Of a stretch of 64,000 bases of DNA, positions 27,911 to 36,500 are shown one piece after another. Where the stretch lies: NCBI RefSeq assembly GCF_040253615.1, contig NZ_JBEJGY010000004.1, positions 310,001-374,000 on the forward strand. The letters are read 5' to 3'. How positions within the stretch are numbered: the stretch's first letter is position 1; the number at the start of each line of letters is the position of its first letter. This DNA comes from Streptomyces sp. Edi4. Lineage in GTDB: Bacteria; Actinomycetota; Actinomycetes; Streptomycetales; Streptomycetaceae. Under the pieces are notes generated by a model. That model was given only the letters and a program-made list of their open reading frames with translations, was not told the origin of the DNA and did no database searches. Made by a program: the position numbers and the translations under genes.

Positions 27911-27953
27911 CCGGTTCAGATCCGGTTCAGATCCGGTTCAGATCCGGTTCAGA
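27911..27953. repeat. 11-bp tandem repeat (CCGGTTCAGAT), almost four copies
   Basis: Three exact copies and a near-complete fourth lie just past the end of the minus-strand gene at 27981-28403, between convergent genes. The period equals one helical turn, so a protein-binding role can be imagined, but position after a gene end makes that unlikely. Confidence 0.8.
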
Positions 27954-27980
27954 CCTGCGCTGCCCTCGTATCCCGCGCGC

Positions 27981-28403
27981 TCAGCGGACGTGCACCCTCA
28001 CTACGTCGGACGCGTGCAGGCGGACGGGCTTCTGGTCGTGCCGGCTGGTCAGGCCGTAAAGCACCGCATGGAACCGCAGGTCGCCCCGGCGCGCGGACGC
28101 GCCCGCCGCGGTGACCCGCGCGTCACCCGTGGCCGGCGTGCTGCACGTCTCCTGGTGCCACCCCTCGCCGAACCCGTTCTCCTCCACACACAGCTGATGC
28201 AGGAGCCCGGCGCTGTCGTCGCCGCCGTGCGCCGTGACGGTGATGGTCTTACCGACCTGAGCCGTGTGCGGCGCCGTGATCTCCACAGCGCCCTTGGCGA
28301 ACGCCGGCGCGGTGGCCAGAGCCACCGACGCGAGACCCAGCGCGCCGACGGCGGCCAACCGTCCGCCGCGCGCCTTCAACCCGGTCTTCTTCGTCCTGGT
28401 CAT
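27981..28403 (-). CDS. Small secreted protein
   Basis: 140 residues from the ATG at 28403 (GGGGAAG upstream). A Sec signal peptide is clear: basic start (MTRTKKTGLKARGG), hydrophobic core (LAAVGALGLASVALATA) and cleavage site PAFA|KG. The mature part (about 100 residues) has two Cys (in LHQLCVEENG and WHQETCSTPA) that could form a disulfide and is beta-rich in look. The family is not recognised. Confidence 0.78.
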   Translation of the reverse strand: MTRTKKTGLKARGGRLAAVGALGLASVALATAPAFAKGAVEITAPHTAQVGKTITVTAHGGDDSAGLLHQLCVEENGFGEGWHQETCSTPATGDARVTAAGASARRGDLRFHAVLYGLTSRHDQKPVRLHASDVVRVHVR

Positions 28404-28717
28404 GGACTTCCCCTTCGTTGGGATCCCCCGCGCGGTGCGGCTCCGCGTCCTCGCGAAACCACCCAACGCGCCTTGCTGTCCTGCCAGATGAGGCTGCCGC
28501 GCGGCGCGTTGCGTCCCGGCCGCGCCGTTACGGATTCACGACAAAACAGCCTCCACTCATGGGACAAACACCTCCAGGCCGGACAAGTGACGATTTAGTT
28601 GGTTATAGCCGGAAGAGTCGTTAGCGTGCGTCGCGCACACCCTCCGTACATGTGCGTGCGCGTCCGTGTACATGTGCGTGTGCATCCGTACGCACTCGCC
28701 CACGAAGGAGAACACCC

Positions 28718-29350
28718 ATGCCTCCCAGCCACCTCATGGCCCCAACAGGGGTCTCGCGCCGCCGAATGACGCGGGTCACAGCGGTCCTCACCAGCACTCT
28801 GCTTCTGCTGAGCACCGCACTGGTCACCGAAGCGGCCGCCACCCGCCGCCGTGTCGCCGCCACCATCTCCGCAGCCACCACATCCGCCGCGCCCACGCTG
28901 CGGTGCGTCCTGCGCACCTCCCCCTCAGTGCCCGTCTCCTTCTCGCCCGCCGTCTCCGCCACACCTCGTCACATCACCGCGCGCGGCACCATCCGGCTGG
29001 ACGACTGCGGCGGTGAACATTCGGGTATCCGCTCCGGCCGGCTCGCCCTCCAGGTCAGCGGGCACGCCGCCTGTACCCGGGTCTCGGACGTGCGCGGCTC
29101 CGCGACGATCACCTGGTACTCGGAGCCCGACGGACACGGCCGCGTCATGGGCCGCTCCACCCTGGTCCCCGCGACGACGGGTGCCCAGGGCTACTCCTCG
29201 CTCGACTCCTTCCTCAGCGGCAGGATCCACTCGGGCACCTTCGCCGGCCACGGGGTCACCGCGCGCGCCCTGCCCACCACCGACGTCCGCTCCTGCTTCA
29301 GCCGGGGTCTGGACAGTGTGGGTTTGCGCGGCAACGTGAGCATCAGCTGA
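28718..29350 (+). CDS. Secreted protein, 210 residues
   Basis: The ATG at 28718 follows AAGGAG. A signal-like segment (VTAVLTSTLLLLSTALVTEA) follows a basic stretch, with an Ala-rich cleavage region. The mature part is Ser/Thr-rich with four Cys (in TLRCVL, LDDCGG, AACTRV, RSCFSRG). The family is unknown. Upstream (28640-28700) a gtacatgtgcgtg unit is repeated twice, in a region that would hold the promoter. Confidence 0.75.
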   Translation: MPPSHLMAPTGVSRRRMTRVTAVLTSTLLLLSTALVTEAAATRRRVAATISAATTSAAPTLRCVLRTSPSVPVSFSPAVSATPRHITARGTIRLDDCGGEHSGIRSGRLALQVSGHAACTRVSDVRGSATITWYSEPDGHGRVMGRSTLVPATTGAQGYSSLDSFLSGRIHSGTFAGHGVTARALPTTDVRSCFSRGLDSVGLRGNVSIS

Positions 29351-29375
29351 CGCGGCGGCGGACCAACCGCCGCGT
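29350..29375 (+). terminator. Hairpin directly after the secreted-protein stop
   Basis: Perfect 9-bp arms (ACGCGGCGG at 29350-29358 and CCGCCGCGT at 29367-29375) with an 8-base loop begin at the last base of the stop codon. The following stretch to 29649 has no gene. Confidence 0.65.
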
Positions 29376-29649
29376 GAGCTGACCAGGACCGGGCAGCTTC
29401 ACGCGGCCCGGTCCCCACGCGCGTCACACCTGCGTCAAAGCACCTGCGTCAAAGCACCTGGACCAAAAAGGGTTTGAGCCGGGATGCGCCCGCTGCTACT
29501 TTCGCGGTGGACCGTGCAATCGTCGTATGGAGGTGAGCCCCGTGAACACAGTGACCCAAGGGCGCTCCCTCACCCCGTCACGGTCCGGCGGCTGACACTC
29601 GGTGTCGCCAGGAGCGCCTGAGATCTAGGCATTCCTGGAAGGAACTCCG

Positions 29650-30444
29650 ATGAACACAAAGCTTTTCACCCCTGGCCCGAGCGGGAACGCGGTGCTGATC
29701 ACGCGCGTCGCTGACGGGCAATGGCACGCACTCGATGACGACTTGGTGGTCGGGCGCGGGCATACGCACCATCGCTCCGACGGGCGCCTGTTCGTGAGCG
29801 TCGACGCCTGGCACGACGCCGCCTTCGACCGGCTCGCCGAGGCGATGTCGGCGGCCCTGCCGAGGCCGCTGTACACGGTGGTCGACGAAGCCGACACCGC
29901 CGTGACGGACAGCTGGCGACGGGCCGGTTTCACGATCCGGCGCCGTGAGTGGGAGTACGTCGTGCCGACCGACCCCGGGATCACCGGGCTCGAAGCGCCG
30001 CCCTTGCCAAACGGCGTGACGATCGTGCCCGGCGGCGAGGTGGACGAGCGGGCGCTGCGGGAGGTGGACCGCGCCATCCGGGCCGAAGTCGAGGCGACCG
30101 TCGGCTGGCAGTCGATGCCGGCGGAAGTGATGGCCCGCCCCAAGGGCGACACCATCGTCGACCCGTCGAAGTACGCCGTGGCCGCCACGCCGGAGCGCTG
30201 TCTCGGTCTCATCCGCGTCGTAAGGGTGAAACGGCCACGCGTCGGCCTGGTCGCGGTCAGAGCCGGTGAGCAGCGCCGTGGCATCGGGCGGGCGCTCCTC
30301 GCCCACGCGTTGGGGACGCTGCACCGCTCCGGGTGCGGCGCGGCGTGGACCGAGGTCCATGAGTCCAACCGGGCGGCGACGGCCCTGTTCGAGGGTATGG
30401 GCGCCCAACCGGTGAGCAGCAACCTGGAACTGGTGCTGCGATGA
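29650..30444 (+). CDS. GNAT N-acetyltransferase
   Basis: 264 residues, ATG after AAGGAA. The acetyl-CoA loop is in the second half: [20 protein letters not shown], followed by [20 protein letters not shown], a standard GNAT ending. The N-terminal half is a less conserved GNAT-like lobe. It overlaps the infA-like gene by 4 bases (ATGA), an unusual pairing that implies joint translation. The substrate is unknown. Confidence 0.85.
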   Translation: MNTKLFTPGPSGNAVLITRVADGQWHALDDDLVVGRGHTHHRSDGRLFVSVDAWHDAAFDRLAEAMSAALPRPLYTVVDEADTAVTDSWRRAGFTIRRREWEYVVPTDPGITGLEAPPLPNGVTIVPGGEVDERALREVDRAIRAEVEATVGWQSMPAEVMARPKGDTIVDPSKYAVAATPERCLGLIRVVRVKRPRVGLVAVRAGEQRRGIGRALLAHALGTLHRSGCGAAWTEVHESNRAATALFEGMGAQPVSSNLELVLR

Positions 30445-30664
30445 CGAAGAACAAGAACGTCATCGAAGTCGAGGGCAGAGTCGTGGAGTGTCTGCGCAGC
30501 GCCATGTTCACCGTGGAGCTGGAGAACGGCCACCAGGTGCTCGCGCACATCAGCGGCAAGATCCGCAAGAACTACATCAAGATCGTGCTGGCGGACCGGG
30601 TGCTGGTGGAGCTCCCCCGTACGATCTGACGCGCGGCCGGATCACCTTCCGGTACCGCAACTGA
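30441..30664 (+). pseudogene. infA: Translation initiation factor IF-1 paralogue with a 1-base frameshift
   Basis: As read, the frame gives 62 residues of an S1/OB-fold IF-1 ([40 protein letters not shown]) that stops early. Adding one C to the five-C run at 30614-30618 restores [18 protein letters not shown] and a stop at 30662-30664, giving 74 residues, the normal IF-1 length. The break is thus a single missing base in a homopolymer, either a sequencing error or a recent mutation. Sequence differs from the usual housekeeping infA, and the ribosomal-protein neighbours are absent, so this is an accessory copy, coupled to the upstream GNAT gene. If the frameshift is real, the last strand of the OB fold is lost. 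Confidence 0.85.
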
Positions 30665-31195
30665 CGGTCGGTACGGTCGGTCCGTTCCGCACGCTCTGAC
30701 GCGCGGGGCCCCGGTGGTGGGTCCCCGGCCGGGACCCCGGCGGCGCTGCCCCCGGGGTCCCGGCCCGGCGCCCCACCGCGGCGCCGCCAAGTCGTCGTGG
30801 GCGAAAGTGCACCGCGTGCCCTCCGGAGCCGGTGGTCACCGCCGCGAAGGCCCGCCGGCTGCTCGGCGTCGAGGACCCCGCCCAGCGCGTACATGTGGGA
30901 CCGACTCGCGATGCCGCTCACCGTGTCGTACGACCAAGCCGCTCCCCTGCGGTGGGCGGCGAGCAGGACGGGATGACGGCGGTGGCGTAGTGGTCGAGGT
31001 CCACCCCCGTGTGCTGGGGGGCGGGGAGCCATGGCCGGGCGGCCGGACCGGGCCGCGCTCGCCCCGGCGCGGGCCGCCCGGCTCGCGCCCACCCCGCGCG
31101 GGCGCCCGGCTCACCGCCCACGTCCGCCTCCGGCGACTCCGGCCCCCCGCACCTCGGTCTCCGAAACCCCGCCACACTGGCGAACTGACGGCACG
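30665..31195. other. No gene identified
   Basis: 531 GC-rich bases between the infA-like gene and the convergent MFS gene. Open frames exist on both strands but have no coherent start, motif or codon pattern. A minus-strand frame contains IASRSHMYALGGVLDAEQPA around 30860-30930, which could be a relic, but nothing supports a call. Confidence 0.5.
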
Positions 31196-32554
31196 TCAGA
31201 CCGCTCGGTCACCCCGTCCTGTCATCGAGATGACCGCCGCCCCCAGCACGCACGCGGCCCCGGCCACGAGGTAGGCGAGGTGGTAGCCGGTGAGCTGGTC
31301 GTCGCTGGTCGCCGCCACCAGGACCATGACCGCCACGCCGACACTCGCGCCGATCTGCTGGGCCACGACGTTCACCGCTCCGGCGACCGCGTGCCGCTCC
31401 GGCGCGACGCCGGTGAGCCCGGCGGACGTCATCGAGGGGAAGTTCAGCCCCTGTCCGATCCCGCTGATCACCAGGCCGGGCAGCACATGCACCACATAGT
31501 CGCCCTGGTGCGGCGTGCTCATCCACAGCGCCGTCCCCACGCCGATCATGACGAGCCCGACCACCATCAGCGTGCGCGGTGTGTACTTGGCCAGCAGGCG
31601 CCCCGTGGCGAAGTTGGCGGTCAGGAAGACGGCCGCCGACATCGGCACAAGAGCGATGCCCGACTCGACCGGCGAATACTTCAGCATCCCCTGGAGATAC
31701 AGCGGCGCGAAGAACAGCATCCCGACCGAGCCCATGTACTGGAGGAACGCCGCGAGGCTCGCGGACCGCACCGAGGAGAGCCGGAAGAGACCGAGCGGAA
31801 GCACGGGGTCGGGCGTGCGGTGCTCGCGTACGACGAAGAGCAGCAGGAGCACCACCGCGCCGAACAGCGAGCCCCACGCGAGCGCGCCGTGGCTGCTCGC
31901 GCCGACGACCAGCAGGGTGAGGCCCGCCGTGCCCGCGATCGCACCGGGCAGGTCGAGCCGGCCGCCCCGCCCGGCGCCTCCGGGCAGTCCGGCGCGCGTC
32001 GCCGACAGCACCGCCACCCCCACCGCCACCGAGAACCACAGCACCGAACGCCAGCCGAAGAACTGGGTCAGTACGCCGCCCAGCATCACCCCGCCGCTGA
32101 AGCTCGCCGCGCCCACGGCGGCGTACACACTGAACGCCCGGTTGCGTGCCGGGCCTGCCGGAAACACCTCGGTGAGCAGGGCCAGCGCGGCCGGACCGGA
32201 CAGCGCGGCGCCGATGCCCTGGACCGCTCGCGCACCGAGCAGGATTGCGGTGTCGGGTGCCACGGCGCCGACCAACGCGGCTGCGGTGAACAGGGCGATG
32301 CCGCACTCGAACACCCGCCGTCGGCCGAACACGTCGGCCAGCCGCCCACCCACCAGCAGGAAACCGGCGAAGGTGACGGCGTAGGCGATCATGACCCACT
32401 GAAGCGTGACCTCGTCGAGGTGGAAACGCTCCCCGACCGAGGGCAGCGCGGCGTTGAGGACGCCAAGGCCGCTCACATCCAGGGCGAGCGCCCCGGCCAG
32501 CACTCCGAGCGCGAGCCCGGGCCGGTGCCGTCGCGTCACTTCGGTCGTGGTCAT
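31196..32554 (-). CDS. MFS drug/metabolite efflux transporter
   Basis: 452 residues with 12 or more hydrophobic segments. Motif A is clear (GGRLADVFGRRRVFECG), and GIGAALSGPAALALLTEVFP corresponds to the motif C/antiporter region of DHA-type proton-driven exporters. The start is the ATG at 32554. It lies about 1 kb upstream of the polyketide/NRPS operon at 33590 and points away from it, so it could export that product or give self-resistance; this is position-based inference. Confidence 0.85.
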   Translation of the reverse strand: MTTTEVTRRHRPGLALGVLAGALALDVSGLGVLNAALPSVGERFHLDEVTLQWVMIAYAVTFAGFLLVGGRLADVFGRRRVFECGIALFTAAALVGAVAPDTAILLGARAVQGIGAALSGPAALALLTEVFPAGPARNRAFSVYAAVGAASFSGGVMLGGVLTQFFGWRSVLWFSVAVGVAVLSATRAGLPGGAGRGGRLDLPGAIAGTAGLTLLVVGASSHGALAWGSLFGAVVLLLLFVVREHRTPDPVLPLGLFRLSSVRSASLAAFLQYMGSVGMLFFAPLYLQGMLKYSPVESGIALVPMSAAVFLTANFATGRLLAKYTPRTLMVVGLVMIGVGTALWMSTPHQGDYVVHVLPGLVISGIGQGLNFPSMTSAGLTGVAPERHAVAGAVNVVAQQIGASVGVAVMVLVAATSDDQLTGYHLAYLVAGAACVLGAAVISMTGRGDRAV

Positions 32555-33214
32555 ACGGCCCCCCCGACCTCACCGACGGCCGTCAGAACACGGCGGTGAC
32601 CGAGCCATAATCGCCGGGCGCCGGTGGCGACGGCACCGGCCCTTAGTGGCTGCCCCGGGGTGGGGAGTTCTATTCGTTCGGTACTTACCACCAGGACGCG
32701 GACGTCAGTCGGCGTCGGCTCGTGGTTCATGATTTTCATGCCAAGCAGCTTGCAGTGCCTCTCGCACGGTGTCTACCTGGCCCCGGCGCGACGCCCTCAC
32801 CACACACCTCGCAGGAGCCCCATCTCCCGCTGGGAGCGGGGTGGTTGGCAGCGCGGCCACACATGTGTGACGGCGGGATGTGTGCGCTTCCGTGTTCGAT
32901 GCCACCCGCCCAAGTACGTAACGCCCATGGACCATTGCCCCTGGTCAAACTGCGGAGCAGGCAGCAACTGGCGTCTCTGGCGCAACAGTTGTCGAGCCCG
33001 GAAACGGGCAGTTCGTGGATCAAATCGCGCCACTGCACTTCTGACCCATGAGGAACACTTGTTTCACTCACCACCGGATGACACTCTGAAGTGCGTCGGC
33101 CCGGCGAGTGCCCCTCGATGCGATGTGGTTCCTCGCCGGACCACATCACGCGTCACCGGGACGCAATTGATCCTGGCGCTTGTCGGACGTGGTTGTGCGA
33201 ATGGAGAGTTCCGT
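32555..33214. other. Long leader region upstream of the PKS operon, no gene
   Basis: No gene is supported in these 660 bases. With 33386-33589 it probably holds the divergent promoters for the MFS gene and the PKS/NRPS operon. The segment is noticeably less GC-rich around 32640-33200 than its surroundings. No convincing operator was found by eye. Confidence 0.5.
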
Positions 33215-33385
33215 GTGCACATACTCGAAGGCGATGCGGTCGTGGCTCACATGGATGCCGAGTCCATCGACGTACTCCGCAGACGCCTCCCCTCGCTTCT
33301 GAACGAGTCTGCTCCTCCCCCGACTTCTGACTTCCTCACCGTCCTGCGGCCCTCACCACGTCGAAGCGCCGTATTCCCGTCATGA
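33215..33385 (+). CDS. Possible small protein, 56 residues
   Basis: GTG at 33215 follows GGAGAG at 33203-33208. The encoded HILEGDAVVAHMDAESIDVL followed by RRRLPSLLNE has ordinary amphipathic protein character and good codon use for the first 35 residues. It ends 205 bases before the PKS start on the same strand. It could be a small regulator or leader peptide, or an accident. Confidence 0.35.
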   Translation: MHILEGDAVVAHMDAESIDVLRRRLPSLLNESAPPPTSDFLTVLRPSPRRSAVFPS

Positions 33386-33589
33386 GCCACCCGGTGGCCG
33401 ACCACCCCGGCGCCGGCCCATCCGCTCCGCGACCGTCCGGCGCCGGCCTTCTTCACCGCGACACGGCTGTGTGCGCCCTGGCCACCCGATGTCCGGTGCC
33501 CTGCCCCGACCGACGGCGCGACCGATCCCATGACCCGTCGGCCTCCCCCTTCATCGGCCCCATTCCGTCCGCCCCGCTGAGGAGCCGCA

Positions 33590-36500
33590 ATGCCCCAAGA
33601 GCGCGCAGCGCGAGATTCGCATGCCCTCGCAGAGTTTCTGTTGTCTCGTGTCGCCGAGCTGATGGACCTGTCCGGCGAGGTGGTGGACCGCTGGACGCCG
33701 ATGCACCAGTACGGCCTGGACTCCTTGAAGTTCTCGACGCTCGCCGCCGCCTTGTCGGATCTGCTCGGCTGGAGAGTTCCCGTCACCTGGATGTGGCAGT
33801 ACCCGACCATCGACGTACTCTCCCGCGCCCTCGCCGAGGGTCCGCGTACCGCGCAGGCGCCGCCGGACCAGGGACGTCGCAGCACCGCGTCGCACGAACC
33901 CGTCGCCATCGTGGGCATCGGCTGCCGCTTTCCTGGCGGGCCCGACCCCTCGGCGTTCTGGCAGCTGCTCTCCGAGGGCCGGGACGCCGTCGGACCGGTG
34001 CCGGCCGCGCGGCGCGAGCTGCTGGGCGACGCGGTGCGCTGGGGCGGATTCATCGACGGCATCGACCAGTTCGACCCGCTGTTCTTCGGCATCTCGCCGC
34101 GCGAAGCCGTCCAGATGGACCCCCAGCAGCGCCTGATCCTGGAGCTCGCCTGGGAGGCGCTTGAGGACGCGGGGGTCGCGCCGGGCAGCCTCGTCGGCAC
34201 GGAGACGGGCGTGTTCATGGCCTCCTGCTGGGGCGACTACGCGGCGCTCGCGCACTACCGGGGCCCCGGCATCCAGATCACCCCGCACACGGCGACCGGC
34301 ATGCACGACGGCATCATCGCCAACCGCGTCTCCTACGTGCTCGGTCTTCAGGGCCCCAGCATGGCCATCGACGCCGCCTGCGCCGGATCGCTCGTCTCCG
34401 TGCACGCGGGATGCCAGTCCATCTGGATGGGTGAGAGCGAACTGGTGCTGGCCGGCGGAGTGAACCTGAGCTTCGTCTCCGACTACTACAGCGCCATGGA
34501 CGCGATGGGCGCGCTCGCCCCGGACGGCCGCTGCAAGCCGTTCGACGCCCGGGCCAACGGCTATGTGCGGGGCGAGGGCGCCGGGGTCGTCGTGCTGGCC
34601 CCGCTGAGCGTGGCCCTTGAGCGCGAGCTTCCGGTGTACTGCGTGATCAAGGGCAGCTCCTCACAGAACGACGGCCTCAGCAACGGCATGACCGCGCCCA
34701 ACCCGCAGGCGCAGGAACTCATGCTCCGCAACGCCTACCGCCGGGCCGGCATCGCGCCCGCACAGGTGGACTACATCGAGTGCCACGGCTCCGCGACGCC
34801 GCTCGGTGACCCCATCGAGGCCAACGCCATCGGAGCGGTACTCGGCGCCGGCCGCGACGAGCCGTTGCGGCTCGGCTCCGTAAAGTCCAACGTCGGCCAC
34901 CTCGAGGCGGCCGCCGGCATCGTGGGTCTGGTCAAGCTAGCCCTGTCGATCCGCAACGGCGTACTGCCGCCGAGCCTGCATTACGCCGCCCCCAACCCGC
35001 AGATCATGTTCGAGGAGTACAACCTCACCGTCCAGGACCGGCTCACGGCGTGGCCCCGCCGGTCCGACGCGCGCCGAGGGGGTGTCAGCTCGTTCGGGTT
35101 CGGCGGCGCGATCAGCCATGTCGTCGTGGAGGAACTGCCGCGCCCCGAAGGAGTCCTCGTCCTGCTGGCCGGGGATTCACGCGAGGCGCTGGTGGAGCGG
35201 GCCGCGGCGCTGCGCGAGGAGAACGACCTTCGTACGGTGTGCCAACTCCCGTCGGATGAAGGCGTGTTCAGGTTGGGTGTCACCGCCCGCTCGATGAGCG
35301 AGCTCAGAACGAAGCTGGACGCCTTCACCGCCGGGAGAGAGGCCGAGGGGCTGAGCGTCGGCCAATCCGCCGGGCGGGCGCCCAGGGTGGCGTTCCTGTT
35401 CTCGGGCAACGGCTCGCAGTGGGTGGGCATGGGCAGGCAGCTCCTCGCCGGCCTTCCGGTGTTCCGCCGGTCCCTGATGCGCTGCGACCGGCGGATGCGG
35501 ACGCTGCTGGGCTTCTCGCTAGTCGAGCAACTGCTCGCGCCCGACGGCCGCATCGACGACATGGACGTCTTCCAGCCGCTCCTGTTCTCCCTCCAGGTCG
35601 CGCTCGCCGACGCCTGGCGCTCCTTCGGGGTGGAGCCGGATGTCGTCGTGGGGCAGAGCGTCGGAGAGTTCGCCGCCGCGCACATCGCGGGCGCCCTCGA
35701 CTTCGAGGACGCCTCCCTGCTGGCCGCCCGGCACGGCCACCTCCTCCAGCGGCTGGCCGTGGGACGCGGCGACGGCCTCGCGGTCATGACGAGCGCGGAG
35801 GCGACCCGGCCGTACCTCACCGACGATCTCACGCTGTCCGGTCACAACGGCCTCAACTCCACGCTGGTGACCGGCATTTCGCAGGCGATCGACGACCTGG
35901 CCGTGAGACTGACCGACGCGGGCGTCACCAACCACCGGGTACGGATGGGTCACGCGCCGCACTCGCCGCTCATCGACCATGTGCTCGCCCCGCTCAAGGC
36001 CGACCTCGCCGGCCTCAGGCCGCGTACCACGCGCATCCCGATGATCTCCACGGTCACCGGCGCGCTCGTGGACGGCTCGGAACTGGGCCCCGACTACTGG
36101 GCCGACAACCTGCGCCGCGAGATCCAGGTGGTCGGCGCCCTGACGGCGCTGCGCGACCACGACATCGACGCGGTCGTCGAACTCAGCCCGCACCCGCTGC
36201 TGTTGAAGTCCGCGTCGGAGATCCTGACGGCGGCCACGCTGCCCTCACTCAGGCGCGGCGCCGACGAGGCCTCCACCCTGCTCGGATCGCTCGGCGCGCT
36301 GTACGCCGCCGGGCTCACCGTCACTCCCGGCCCCTTCCTCGCGGGCGACCGGGGACGCCATGTCGCCCCGGGCCGAGGGGGCGGCGGCGCGGGCGACGAG
36401 CAGACGTACCTCGTGCCCGTCACCGCGCGTACGGCGACCGCGCTCACCGACACCTGCCGTGAGCTGTCCAACCACGTGGAGCGGCACCCGGATCTGCGGG

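Noticed and set aside
32640..32700. A tRNA-like segment (gttctattcgttcgg with flanking pairs) in the leader of the PKS operon
   Set aside because: No full cloverleaf or acceptor stem can be formed by hand and the antisense peptide RIELPTPG is a common translation artefact; not enough to call a tRNA or attachment site.
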